Shown: positions 47,836 through 56,939 of the stretch, piece by piece | Layout of the letters: each line of letters starts with the position of its first letter | How positions within the stretch are numbered: the first letter of the stretch is position 1 | Assembly: GCA_963663265.2 (NCBI GenBank) | Contig: CAXXXM010000004.1 | Span: forward strand, 124,001-188,000 | Origin: JAEXOD01 sp963663265 | GTDB lineage: Bacteria > Bacteroidota > Ignavibacteria > Ignavibacteriales > Melioribacteraceae | Length of the DNA: 64,000 nt | Reading direction: 5' to 3' | Position numbers and translations under genes: made by a program | Notes under the pieces: generated by a model | What the model saw: the letters and a program-made list of their open reading frames with translations, nothing else | What the model was told of the DNA's origin: nothing | Database searches by the model: none

Positions 47836-49179
47836 TTAAAAATTCAACGGATAAACAAAAGAGACTCTTGGCTCAATCCACTTTTGAGGCTCATAACCAA
47901 TTATATTTTTATCACTATCACGTACCGGAGAGAATGTCCAGTTATAAACCATTGAAACAACTAAATAAGATGTTGGTTTATAGCCTAATTCAACAAACAA
48001 ATAAGACCTATCATCTAATGTAAATAAATCTTTTTCATCTTCAATATTAATTTTGTCATAACCGGCACGAGCAATATAAGGCATGTCCTTTGGAGTAGCT
48101 TCCGCAGTAATATGTAAAGCACCTGATTTAGGCTCTTTATCCAATCTTTCATAACTTCCTAAAATACTAAACATATCAACAACATTAGCTTCTAACTCAC
48201 CAAAAAAGCCATTGCTTGAAGATGAATTTAAGCCTTGTAATATTTGTACTTTGCTTCTAACTTGTCCATTTTTTGCATCATAATTAAAGCGTTCTGTTTC
48301 ATACATAGCATTAAAATAAGAAGGTAAAAATTCATCACCATTAAATCTTCTTTCAAGTTTTGCAGAAAGAGTTACTAATCCTAAACCGTTAAGTGTTGCC
48401 ATAATACCTGCGGTAGAACCACTTCCATAGTCAATAATTTTGGCAAAATCATAATATAAATTAACACTTATTAAGTCATTTTGTACAAGAGGAAGACCCA
48501 AATCAAAACCAAAAGCTGAAACAGCACCATCATCTACTGAAGCTTTAAATTCGTTATTGGTTGAATCAATACCACCTGCTAAAACACCTGCATACTTATT
48601 AAAGTCAGATACAAAAGTAACACCAACTTCTAAATTGCTAATAATTGGAATATCTTTAGCAGAAGTTAACTTTAATGGTCTTACATAACCACGAATACCA
48701 AAAACACCTGCTTGAGCAAAGTTACTGTAAATAGACTCAAATCCAAATTCATTAAAATCCATGTCAAATTGAGCACCAATTCTTCTTGCATCAAATGTAG
48801 GAGAATTGTTATACATGTACATAATACTACCATGACCAAGTGTAGTATAATCTAACGCACCTACTTTTAGATATACAGGGTCGTGTTTATGACCATAACG
48901 AGCATATTTAATTATACTTAAATAATCAGATACCTCATTATAATTTTCTTTTCTGAAATTTCCACTTGCATCTACAGCCAGGTTAAGATCTAATCCTAAA
49001 CCAAAATTTGCAAATCCAAACTCAGGAGTTAAGTGTAAGCCGTAAAATGGTTGTCCATCAACCCAAGTTAAGCCTAAACCACCTTGCAATTCGCCTTCAT
49101 TTGGTTTTAGATTTTTTTGAAATTGAGCATTAATTGTTATTACACTCAATAAAAATATTACTGCAAATATTTTTTTCAT
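47836..49179 (-). CDS. uncharacterised outer-membrane beta-barrel protein
   Basis: A 447-residue protein with signal peptide MKKIFAVIFLLSVITINAQ. It then has beta-strand-rich, Gly/aromatic sequence (GGLGLTWVDGQPFYGLHLTPEFGF, limited stretches) and ends RVSFVYPLNF with a terminal Phe, typical of outer-membrane barrels. It lacks TonB-dependent plug motifs. I do not recognise a named family. It is transcribed alone, with a strong terminator. Confidence 0.6.
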   Translation of the reverse strand: MKKIFAVIFLLSVITINAQFQKNLKPNEGELQGGLGLTWVDGQPFYGLHLTPEFGFANFGLGLDLNLAVDASGNFRKENYNEVSDYLSIIKYARYGHKHDPVYLKVGALDYTTLGHGSIMYMYNNSPTFDARRIGAQFDMDFNEFGFESIYSNFAQAGVFGIRGYVRPLKLTSAKDIPIISNLEVGVTFVSDFNKYAGVLAGGIDSTNNEFKASVDDGAVSAFGFDLGLPLVQNDLISVNLYYDFAKIIDYGSGSTAGIMATLNGLGLVTLSAKLERRFNGDEFLPSYFNAMYETERFNYDAKNGQVRSKVQILQGLNSSSSNGFFGELEANVVDMFSILGSYERLDKEPKSGALHITAEATPKDMPYIARAGYDKINIEDEKDLFTLDDRSYLFVELGYKPTSYLVVSMVYNWTFSPVRDSDKNIIGYEPQKWIEPRVSFVYPLNF

Positions 49180-49247
49180 ATTCTTTCCTGTTTTATTAAA
49201 AAAAACTTTAATCTTTAAAGTGCAACATAATAAATTTATTATTAATT

Positions 49248-49934
49248 CTATTTGATTAAAATCATTTTTTTTGAAATAGAATTTCTTAAATTACTCAATT
49301 TATAAAAATAAATTCCCGAAGAAAGGTTTTTCGAGTCAAATTTAACGGCATACCTCCCTTGTGAAAGAGTTTTATTTAACAATTCATAAATCTTTTTGCC
49401 ACTTATATCATAAACTTCAAGAGTAACTTCTTCCGTTTCATTAAGTGTAAAAGAAATATTTGTTTGTCCATTAAATGGATTGGGATAGTTTTGGTCTAAT
49501 TCAAAATTATACTTTTCAACAATTTCATCTTTTACATCGGTTACAACAATACCAACAATATCCGAATATTTACTCCCTCCATCAAGGTCTAATTGATGAA
49601 GACGATAATAATAATGTCCATTGCCGATTAAAGTTGTATCAAAAAACGAATAATACCAAGTATTATATGATGTTCCATGTCCTTCAACAAATCCTAATGT
49701 TTCATAATTAGTAAAATTTGTATCAGCCGATCTTTCAATATTCCAACCATAGTTTATTAATTCAGTAGCAGTAGCCCAATGTAAAACGACAGTATCATTC
49801 TGTAATTCAACATTAAAATAAATAAGCTCTACCGGTAAATGTGGATCGTCATTATTTCTAAAATTCAATTCAGCAAATATGTTTGTATTTGCCATAAAAA
49901 TAAAACAAAGTACTATAAATAAATATTTCATCAT
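49248..49934 (-). CDS. small T9SS-sorted protein with fibronectin-like domain
   Basis: 228 residues: a signal peptide (~1-22), one fibronectin-III-like domain (LPVELIYFNVELQNDTVVLHWATATE, cut short here as a family pattern, ~33-130), then the T9SS domain (LDQNYPNPFNGQTNISFTL...SKKMILIK). It consists almost only of the 'VELxxFxA...LxWxTATE' module that usually precedes the sorting domain, without any effector domain. A truncated or minimal surface protein. It is 14 nt downstream of the antiporter gene. Confidence 0.75.
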   Translation of the reverse strand: MMKYLFIVLCFIFMANTNIFAELNFRNNDDPHLPVELIYFNVELQNDTVVLHWATATELINYGWNIERSADTNFTNYETLGFVEGHGTSYNTWYYSFFDTTLIGNGHYYYRLHQLDLDGGSKYSDIVGIVVTDVKDEIVEKYNFELDQNYPNPFNGQTNISFTLNETEEVTLEVYDISGKKIYELLNKTLSQGRYAVKFDSKNLSSGIYFYKLSNLRNSISKKMILIK

Positions 49935-49948
49935 AAGTGTTAAATTAA

Positions 49949-51433
49949 TTATAAAATAAATCCTAAAAATGCATATATCACAGCAGTAATTGTTCCGGCT
50001 AAAATTGCATATGGTAATTGTGTTCTAACGTGGTCGATTAAATCGGAAGCACAAGCCATCGATGTAATTAAAGTAGTATCGGAAATCGGGGAACAGTTAT
50101 CACCAAAAACTCCACCACCTAATGCCGCTGCAATAGTTAAAGACACGTCAGCTCCTAAGGCTTGAGCCATTGGAACACCAATTGGTATCATAATTGCAAA
50201 TGTGCCCCAGCTTGTTCCAGTAGCAAAAGCCACAACACAACCAACAATAAAAATTATTAATGGAACTAAACTTGGAGTAAGCCATGCTTTTGTTAATCCT
50301 GCAATATAAATACCGGTCTTTAGCTCCTTACATACGCCTCCAATAGTAAACGCTAATAACATTAGTAATGCTAAAGGAATTAAAGCCGAAACACCATTAA
50401 TTATAAGATCAATCGATTCTTGAATTTTAAATATATTCTGAACTCTAAATGAAACAATACTAATTAACAATGAAGTAATTACAGAAGTAAGTACAGATGT
50501 AGAGCCGGAACCTTGCCCAATGGCTTGAATAATTAACTGAAAAAAGCTTAATGATTCAGCATCTTTAACATTTGGAATACCTGTAATTACCAACATTATC
50601 GGCATCATTAAAACCATAATTGCAATTGGCATCAACATATTTATTGCCCTTGCTTGTACTCCATCCTTCTTTTGACAGGATAAAATGTCAGTTGAAAGAA
50701 GAGGTTTTGCATTATCATTCATTAATTTTCCTTCCAATCTGGTTCTATCTTCTGCTTTTTTCATTGGACCAAAATCTTTTTTACTTATTATAAAAAAGGC
50801 TACTAATGCAATAGCAATCATTGGATAAAAATTAAACGGAAAAGCACTTATTAATGTCTGAAATGGATTTTCAAAACCTTGTGTTGCTAACAATCCCATT
50901 ATGTAAGCACCCCACGCATTTAATGGAATTAACACACAAATTGTCGGTGACATTGAATGAGCAATGTAAGCTAATTTTTCACGCGGAATTTTTAAATCAT
51001 CGGTAATTGGTCTATAAATAGAGCCTACTGTTAAAATATTAATACTTGTTTCTACAAAAACTAAGGCACCGGTTAACATTGCCATCAACTGAACTAATAT
51101 TCTACTTTTACCTGCATTCTTTTTTTCAAAATTAATAAGAAAAGAATGAACAATTTTAATAAACCCTTCTGTCCCACCGCTTTTTTGTACAAAAACAATT
51201 AACGCCCCAACCAAACAACTAAACATAATCGTTCTTGTATTTCCGGAATCCTTAAACACATCCACCAATGCTTGAATAGTATTAAAAGTACCCAATAGCG
51301 GATTCCCACCACTAAGTATAATCCACCCAACCCATATACCTAACAATAAAGAAATAAAAACCTGCTTAGTACGTATCGCTAATATTATTGCCAATGTTGG
51401 CGGTAATATTGACCAAAATCCATAACTTTCCAT
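49949..51433 (-). CDS. NhaC-family Na+/H+ antiporter
   Basis: About 494 residues with ~11 membrane helices. The conserved region FATGTSWGTFAIMIPIGVPMA and the following GGGVFGDNCSPISDTTLITSMA are diagnostic of the NhaC family. An in-frame ATG at 51439 directly abuts an AGG; the ATG at 51433 has better spacing. It exchanges Na+ for H+ (or organic substrate pairs in some members) in the inner membrane. It precedes the small T9SS gene with 14 nt spacing. Confidence 0.9.
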   Translation of the reverse strand: MESYGFWSILPPTLAIILAIRTKQVFISLLLGIWVGWIILSGGNPLLGTFNTIQALVDVFKDSGNTRTIMFSCLVGALIVFVQKSGGTEGFIKIVHSFLINFEKKNAGKSRILVQLMAMLTGALVFVETSINILTVGSIYRPITDDLKIPREKLAYIAHSMSPTICVLIPLNAWGAYIMGLLATQGFENPFQTLISAFPFNFYPMIAIALVAFFIISKKDFGPMKKAEDRTRLEGKLMNDNAKPLLSTDILSCQKKDGVQARAINMLMPIAIMVLMMPIMLVITGIPNVKDAESLSFFQLIIQAIGQGSGSTSVLTSVITSLLISIVSFRVQNIFKIQESIDLIINGVSALIPLALLMLLAFTIGGVCKELKTGIYIAGLTKAWLTPSLVPLIIFIVGCVVAFATGTSWGTFAIMIPIGVPMAQALGADVSLTIAAALGGGVFGDNCSPISDTTLITSMACASDLIDHVRTQLPYAILAGTITAVIYAFLGFIL

Positions 51434-51560
51434 ATTCATCCTATCAAATCGTTTTTAACATTATTGACTTTACAAAATAAGGAATTATATAACAAATTCT
51501 AAGAAAAATTAGTTATGTGAAATATTATTTGTAACTTTTTATGGTAAATAAAAAAGATGG

Positions 51561-52031
51561 TTAATTTTTAATATGGAACCATATGTTTAGGAATAAAATT
51601 GTTAATAAACTAACAACAAAAGTTGAAAGAGCAATAAACCATATATTTAAACCAGTTTTTACAGAGTTAAATAAAATCACATACGAAATCGGCAGGTTAA
51701 AAATAAATCCGGTTAACAAACCCGGTGCATAACGCCTTAAAGCAATAGTAGCAATTAAATGAGGGAAAAATACATTCAATGCCATCATACCGATAAAGCC
51801 AAGAACCATATAACGTAAAACAAGTATTTGTGGAAATAAGTATTCAGCAAAAAATAATAGGTAAGAAAAAAGTGTTAATACTATCAAAGCAGTACGAAAA
51901 ATTTCCTTTTTAACCGGCTTATGAAATTTTTCAGCATATTTTGACCATTCGGGAAGCCAAATCCCCTCTTCAATATTATGAATAGTAAATCCAATCAAAA
52001 AAAGTAATTTTAACAAAGTTGAAATCCACAT
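51561..52031 (-). CDS. HXXEE-domain membrane protein
   Basis: A 156-residue integral membrane protein with about five hydrophobic helices. The motif HNIEEGIWLPEWSKY (residues 18-32) is the H-x-x-E-E signature. A later conserved acidic/aromatic pattern (NVFFPHLIATIALRRYAPG) fits the family. Its function is unknown. It is the last minus-strand gene before the tRNA region. Confidence 0.72.
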   Translation of the reverse strand: MWISTLLKLLFLIGFTIHNIEEGIWLPEWSKYAEKFHKPVKKEIFRTALIVLTLFSYLLFFAEYLFPQILVLRYMVLGFIGMMALNVFFPHLIATIALRRYAPGLLTGFIFNLPISYVILFNSVKTGLNIWFIALSTFVVSLLTILFLNIWFHIKN

Positions 52032-52140
52032 TAATTTATGTTACATCTTAAAAATAAAAAAAACGAAATAAATACTGAAGTTAATTTCACAACAAATTGA
52101 AAGCAACATGATTTATTTTAATAAATTCATTTTGTAATAG

Positions 52141-52181
52141 CAAAATAGAAATGTCACAATTGGACAAAATAGAAATGTCAC
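52141..52181. repeat. 17-bp direct repeats resembling insertion-sequence ends
   Basis: CAAAATAGAAATGTCAC occurs at 52141-52157 and 52165-52181. Repeats of this kind are seen at termini of IS21-like elements. No transposase frame is left nearby, so this would be a remnant. The rest of 52182-52449 shows no gene. Confidence 0.4.
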
Positions 52182-52449
52182 TAAAAAAAGAAGAAAAGGG
52201 CTTAAACAAACAACTGCCGGCATCAACCTAAGTCACTCCTCTATCAATAGAAATGCAAACTCCCTGAATAAGAGAAATGACAAGTAAATAGTTTCCGGAA
52301 GTAAAAAAGATGCAAATCTGTTTAGGGATACGCATTAAAAACTATTTGGTTGATTCACAGGTTGCAAAGGAAAGGGGCGGGAATTTAGGGATAAACAAGA
52401 TGTCTTATATTGAATATTTTCGTATTTTTTTTCATTTTAAAATATAAAA

Positions 52450-52470
52450 GCGGTCTAAAACTTAGACCGC
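52450..52470 (-). terminator. terminator of tRNA-Ser(GGA)
   Basis: GCGGTCTAA/TTAGACCGC stem with T-rich sequence following on the minus strand, 10 nt past the tRNA 3' end. Confidence 0.85.
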
Positions 52471-52479
52471 ATTAATCAG

Positions 52480-52567
52480 CGGAAAGGGTGGGATTCGAAC
52501 CCACGGTACGCTTTTGACGTACACACACTTTCCAGGCGTGCCAGTTCAACCACTCCTGCACCTTTCC
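52480..52567 (-). tRNA. tRNA-Ser (anticodon GGA)
   Basis: An 88-nt class II tRNA. The acceptor stem GGAAAGG pairs with CCTTTCC, and the anticodon loop reads CTGGAAA. A long variable arm (GTGTGTACGTC...GCGTACC region) is typical of serine tRNA. The T arm GGGTTCGAATCCC is intact. CCA is not encoded. Confidence 0.95.
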
Positions 52568-52687
52568 GTTATCAAGGTTACAAATATATTAATAAAATTA
52601 AAAAATAAAAAGCGATTTTTTTAGGGCAGAAAACATTTAATTATTGAATTAAGAAAATAATAATGTTATTTTACTATTCTTTTTTAT

Positions 52688-52775
52688 GGAAAGGTGGCAG
52701 AGTGGTTGAATGCGGCGGTCTCGAAAACCGTTGTTCGGCATTGTCGAACCGGGGGTTCGAATCCCCCCCTTTCCG
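52688..52775 (+). tRNA. tRNA-Ser (anticodon CGA)
   Basis: An 88-nt class II tRNA. The acceptor GGAAAGG pairs with CCTTTCC, the anticodon loop is CTCGAAA, a long variable arm follows, and the T arm has GGTTCGAAT. It diverges from the neighbouring tRNA-Ser(GGA). The 3' end faces the hpd module. Confidence 0.95.
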
Positions 52776-52784
52776 CACCAAATT

Positions 52785-52822
52785 AAAATCCCAAATTGTT
52801 TACTAACAGTTTGGGATTTTTT
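52785..52822 (+). terminator. terminator after tRNA-Ser(CGA)
   Basis: AAAATCCCAAA pairs with TTTGGGATTTT, with extra inner pairing (TGTT/AACA), followed by a T run. Confidence 0.85.
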
Positions 52823-52947
52823 ATTTTAAATTAAGTATAAATAAATTTTTGCAAATTAATGAACTTGATAAGTTAGTACTATTTGGCATTACTAACTAAA
52901 CTAAAAGCTCTAAAATTCAATCTTTGATGAATTGTTTTTAAGTGAAG

Positions 52948-53883
52948 TTATATTAGATTTACCCCATAATTGCGAATATCTTCATTATCAATATTTGAAT
53001 TGATAATTTCAACATGATCAAGTAAAAAAGGAGACTTAGAGTTGCTAATTTGTTGGATATTAAGTTCTTTAACAATGTACTTGCAAATATTATCAATTAT
53101 TTCTATTTGATCGTTGAATGCCTGAGCATTATTTGCTAATAATAAGTTTTGTATTAATTGTGATATTCTAAGTCCTAAAATTGGTAGGTCGGAAAGGCTT
53201 TTATACATCCATTTATAGTATGGCATATATCTAAAATTTAATAAATGAACTAATGATATTGTAGCATAAAAAAAACACGAAGTGGCATAATGCAAAGGTA
53301 TCGAACTATTTCTTTTTAAGCACCTTGGGATGTTATATTGCCCTTCTTTACCAATAGTTAAACATCTATTTGCAATTTTCTTTAAACGTACTTCATCCGG
53401 ATAAAACGAAAGCAACTTTTTTCTATAAAAAGAAAATTCTCCAAATTCATCTTTAAACACTTTTCCATTGGTACAAGCAGCTAAATTGGTTTCAGGAATC
53501 CTCATCCATTCAAGCCAATCATAAGGAGGCTCATCTAATCCAATAAACTTTTTATAAAAAGTATTTATATCATGTACACCAACACGTTTACTCCCCTCTT
53601 CAGTAGTTCTTCTGGCTGGAATTCCGGCAAATTCTTTTGGTAACTGGTCATATTCATATTGTAAAAGTTCACCAATTTGTTCATAGTCAATATGATTAAG
53701 CCAAAGACAAAAACCGGGTCCCCAGTCATGATCATGTGATATTTCATCATCATATTGAAAGCAATCAGAACCCTCCCCAACTAATCCAACAGCAATTCTG
53801 CATTCAAAGTCAGGGAATTTTTCTTTCAGCATTGCCCTCCCGAAATAGTTGAAATAGCGTTCGGCTATTTGTAATCCTAACAT
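52948..53883 (-). CDS. DUF4037-like nucleotidyltransferase-fold protein
   Basis: About 311 residues. The N-terminal half carries VGEGSDCFQYDDEISHDHDW (~35-54), a nucleotidyltransferase-like G-S-D...D-x-D-W pattern found in DUF4037 proteins. An RVGVHDINTFYKKFIG segment and an R/K-rich middle follow, and the C-terminal half is helical. The frame is open from 53898, but the ATG at 53883 overlaps the TAA of the upstream gene (TAATG) and has AAGGG 8 nt before it. It is last in the hpd transcription unit. The family assignment is from recall. Its function is unknown; nucleotide transfer to a protein or small molecule is inference. Confidence 0.65.
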   Translation of the reverse strand: MLGLQIAERYFNYFGRAMLKEKFPDFECRIAVGLVGEGSDCFQYDDEISHDHDWGPGFCLWLNHIDYEQIGELLQYEYDQLPKEFAGIPARRTTEEGSKRVGVHDINTFYKKFIGLDEPPYDWLEWMRIPETNLAACTNGKVFKDEFGEFSFYRKKLLSFYPDEVRLKKIANRCLTIGKEGQYNIPRCLKRNSSIPLHYATSCFFYATISLVHLLNFRYMPYYKWMYKSLSDLPILGLRISQLIQNLLLANNAQAFNDQIEIIDNICKYIVKELNIQQISNSKSPFLLDHVEIINSNIDNEDIRNYGVNLI

Positions 53884-54473
53884 TAGCAGCCCTTGCATTC
53901 ATTCTTTTGCCAAAACAATTTATGGCGTTCTTTTGATTCCTTATCAGCAAGTGATTCATATCCCATTTTTTGGAATAAGTTATCATACTTAGCTTTTATG
54001 ATGTTTCTACCGCTTGTTTTTATTGTTAATAAAAATTGATAGTATAATTTTAATGCTGATTCAGAATAAGTTTCAAGTTCACATTTTAAATACTTTTCAA
54101 AACCATCGTTATTGTTGCTATTAAATGTTAATGGATATTCAGCTTTTACTTTATCCATCATCTCTTTTTCAATTTGCACACATTCTTCAATAATTGGATC
54201 ATCATTTAACGGAGGTATTTTATTCTCCATTCTTGCATATTTTTCGGTCATCAAATTTCTATTATCCAAGGTCGCTTGATTAACATTCATTAAAATTTCT
54301 TTTAGTAAATCATTCGGTAGAACTGAGTAGCTCATCCAACGCATTATTCGAAAAGTTTTTTCATTTTCTTGACAAGGATTTTGTTCAGAAGCATTTACAC
54401 TACTAAACATTACCCACTCAAGATTTATGATATTATTTATTAGTCTTGTGTTTTCTAAATTAATTTCTTCCAT
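53883..54473 (-). CDS. DUF4125-like protein
   Basis: A 196-residue soluble, highly charged helical protein. Recognisable DUF4125 features are the N-terminal INLEWVMFSSVN and, in the middle, RIMRWMSYSVLP and EKYARMENKIPP. It ends in KNECKGC. It is translationally coupled (TAATG) to the DUF4037-like gene and lies 30 nt after the porin gene, so it belongs to the hpd unit. I know no established function. The coupling suggests the two proteins act together. Confidence 0.62.
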   Translation of the reverse strand: MEEINLENTRLINNIINLEWVMFSSVNASEQNPCQENEKTFRIMRWMSYSVLPNDLLKEILMNVNQATLDNRNLMTEKYARMENKIPPLNDDPIIEECVQIEKEMMDKVKAEYPLTFNSNNNDGFEKYLKCELETYSESALKLYYQFLLTIKTSGRNIIKAKYDNLFQKMGYESLADKESKERHKLFWQKNECKGC

Positions 54474-54503
54474 GTTATTTCCAATAATAATGATTAAACA
54501 AAA

Positions 54504-55832
54504 CTAAATTTGAAATAAGAATTCCATTCTTGCCCAATTAAATCCATCAGCTCCATCAAAGTAAAAGTTTCCGGGAGTAAAATTTTCCCAAACAATATGC
54601 CCTGTAACAGTATCCGAAATTTTGTAGCTTAATTTACTTGTAATTAATCCACCTCTATTTTTACCTGAACCACTTAAAAAAGTCGTTTTAGCTGTTTCTT
54701 GCATTGCAAATAATTGATAATAGTTTAAGTCCAGAGCAAAACCATTACCCAACTGGAATTTTGTTTGTAAATATATAGATAGCATATTACTCCAATAAGC
54801 TACACGCCCTTGATTTTCTTTCAATGAAGTATATATTAATGATTCACTCCATTTTGGCCATCTACTATATATTGGTTCCCATCCTTCATAGTTATCTGTA
54901 CTTAAATCGTTTCCACTTAATAAAAATGTACCAATATTAATTAATTGAGGCAAATACGATTCTTTAATTTTGGGCAAAATTGTTAAATAAGCATAACCGG
55001 CATAAGCAGCACGATCGTAATCGCCATACGAACCGAATTGATAAGCGGCTTCTGCTGTAATATTAGTTTGTTCTGAAGTTGCAAGCTTTACTCTTGAACC
55101 GATTGTTAAGATATCTGATTTTGGGACTACTTTTGTGCCATCAAAATCTATGTGTTTCCAAATACCATAACCGTGTATTTCATTTTTCTCTAACTTCCCT
55201 ATATAGTATAATGCAGCAGTTTTTTCAGATTGTTCAACCATTGCATATGAATCTTTCCCTTGGAAAGATGGGTCAATATCTTTCCCATTAATTACAGGTA
55301 AAAAATCCTCAGTCGGCTGGTAAGCAAAAAAACCGGTAAAAGTATTTTTGGCATCATATAACCAATCATAACGAATCGCATTAAAATAAGCCGAACGTGA
55401 TCCATCCCCTGCATAACCATCAAAAACAGTAAATCCTTCGCCAAGCATAATATTTTGTCGTCCAACTGTTAAATTGCCAGGTAATAAAGTATTATTATGT
55501 AATTTAACATATAATTGTTCAATAAATATTTCATTTAGATGTAAATCTGCTGTTGAAGGAGTAAAATAATACCTAAATTCATTAGTTAGTTTTAAGTTAA
55601 ATTCTAAATCACTATTAGGTTTATAATTCATTCCAAAAGAAGTTTTAATACGAGCAAAATTTTGGTTGCTTGTACCAGCATCATTAAGATCAATTGCATT
55701 ATCCCACATTACCATACGAAATCTTTCAGAAAAGTTAAACTTTAGAGTCGACTCATTATTTTGTGAGAATAAATTTGTATTAAACAAAAAAACTATTAAC
55801 AATAAAAAACTGATAAGATTTTTCATTTCCAT
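54504..55832 (-). CDS. alginate-export-family outer-membrane porin
   Basis: 442 residues with signal peptide (MKNLISFLLLIVFLFNTNLFSQ). It has a barrel-type sequence of the Alginate_exp family: LNEIFIEQLYVKLHN..LTVGRQNIMLGEG near 120-150, AYFNAIRYDWLY (~168-180), and late strands ending ARMEFLFQI. Such porins pass anionic small molecules. It is in the hpd unit between the activase and the DUF pair, so a likely cargo is the aryl-acetate substrate or its product (inference). The first ATG and a second at residue 3 are both possible. Confidence 0.75.
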   Translation of the reverse strand: MEMKNLISFLLLIVFLFNTNLFSQNNESTLKFNFSERFRMVMWDNAIDLNDAGTSNQNFARIKTSFGMNYKPNSDLEFNLKLTNEFRYYFTPSTADLHLNEIFIEQLYVKLHNNTLLPGNLTVGRQNIMLGEGFTVFDGYAGDGSRSAYFNAIRYDWLYDAKNTFTGFFAYQPTEDFLPVINGKDIDPSFQGKDSYAMVEQSEKTAALYYIGKLEKNEIHGYGIWKHIDFDGTKVVPKSDILTIGSRVKLATSEQTNITAEAAYQFGSYGDYDRAAYAGYAYLTILPKIKESYLPQLINIGTFLLSGNDLSTDNYEGWEPIYSRWPKWSESLIYTSLKENQGRVAYWSNMLSIYLQTKFQLGNGFALDLNYYQLFAMQETAKTTFLSGSGKNRGGLITSKLSYKISDTVTGHIVWENFTPGNFYFDGADGFNWARMEFLFQI

Positions 55833-55868
55833 TTCCTTGAAATAATTCCATCAAAAATTGTATATTTA

Positions 55869-56852
55869 TTAAAATGGTGTTTCATAGCCAACAAAACAGG
55901 TAAGTCCTTCTTCTTCAATTATACTTTTAATTTTTTGCATCCTTTCTTTAGTTGGAGGCACTTGATCTTCGAACAAATACTTTTGACCAATTTGTCTGTA
56001 TTTTGATTCTCCCAGTCTATGAAACGGTAAAATATTAATAACTTCAAGCCCTATTTCATTTACAAACTTTGCAGTTGCTCTAATATTACTTTCACTATCA
56101 TTTATATTAGGAACAATTGGTATTCTTGGAACTATAAAGCCATCCCAATCTTCTTTTTCTGCCAAAGTCTTTATATTTTTTAAGATAAGTTCATTACCAA
56201 CGCCCGTGATTTTTTTATGCTCGTTACTATCCATATGTTTTAGATCAGTAAAAACCCAATCTATATAATTCATAATATCCATATAATAATCAGTAGCAAC
56301 ACAAGAAGTTGTTTCAACAGCAACATGAATGTATGTTTTTTTGCATTCCTTAACTACCTGTTGAATAAACTCTTTTTGAAGCAATGGTTCGCCACCGCTG
56401 AACGTTACACCGCCTCTACTCCCCCAAAACTGACGATCTCTTTTAAAAATAGCCATTAAATCATCAACGGTATAATATTTACCATTTAATTCTTTTGCTT
56501 CATAAAGGCAAGCTTCAACACACTCAAATGTTGTACAAACATCACACAATTTTCTATTTTGAACAGCTTTTCCATCAACAACAGAAAGTGCATTATATGG
56601 ACAAGCTGCTAAACATTTTCCACAATGTTTACACTTTGATTCTTTATGCATCATAATCTGTTTATGGAATAAACCTTCGGGATTACAACACCAAATACAA
56701 TTTAGTGGACAACCCGAAAGAAATACTGTTGTTCTTGTACCTGGTCCATCATGAACAGAATGTCCTTGTATATCAAATATTAAACCTTTAGTTATTTTAT
56801 TATCTTCCGATATATTTTTGTTTAGCGTTGTCAATTCTTCTTGAACTTTCAT
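55869..56852 (-). CDS. hpdA: glycyl radical enzyme activase for the decarboxylase
   Basis: About 327 residues. A radical-SAM enzyme that abstracts the glycine hydrogen of HpdB. The SAM cluster motif is LSGCPLNCIWCCNPEG (C-x3-C-x2-C). Two ferredoxin-like clusters follow: CKHCGKCLAACP and CDVCTTFECVEAC. Then come TFSGGEPLLQ and the IVPRIPIVPNIND barrel strand. The extra clusters are typical of activases for non-PFL glycyl radical enzymes. The frame opens at 56876; the ATG at 56852 with AGG upstream is more likely. It is separated from the MFS gene by a hairpin. Confidence 0.92.
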   Translation of the reverse strand: MKVQEELTTLNKNISEDNKITKGLIFDIQGHSVHDGPGTRTTVFLSGCPLNCIWCCNPEGLFHKQIMMHKESKCKHCGKCLAACPYNALSVVDGKAVQNRKLCDVCTTFECVEACLYEAKELNGKYYTVDDLMAIFKRDRQFWGSRGGVTFSGGEPLLQKEFIQQVVKECKKTYIHVAVETTSCVATDYYMDIMNYIDWVFTDLKHMDSNEHKKITGVGNELILKNIKTLAEKEDWDGFIVPRIPIVPNINDSESNIRATAKFVNEIGLEVINILPFHRLGESKYRQIGQKYLFEDQVPPTKERMQKIKSIIEEEGLTCFVGYETPF

Positions 56853-56902
56853 TAAAAAACCTATATAAATTAACAATAAATGAAATAATATATAAAAAAC
56901 AG

Positions 56903-56922
56903 CCCTCCAATAAATTGGAGGG
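56903..56922 (-). terminator. intercistronic hairpin between MFS gene and hpdA
   Basis: ATTGGAGGG/CCCTCCAAT forms a 9-bp stem with a tiny loop. On the minus strand it is followed by CTGTTTTTTA. This would terminate part of the transcription before hpdA, giving less activase than decarboxylase. Confidence 0.7.
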
Positions 56923-56939
56923 ATAAGCTTGGAGAAAAG

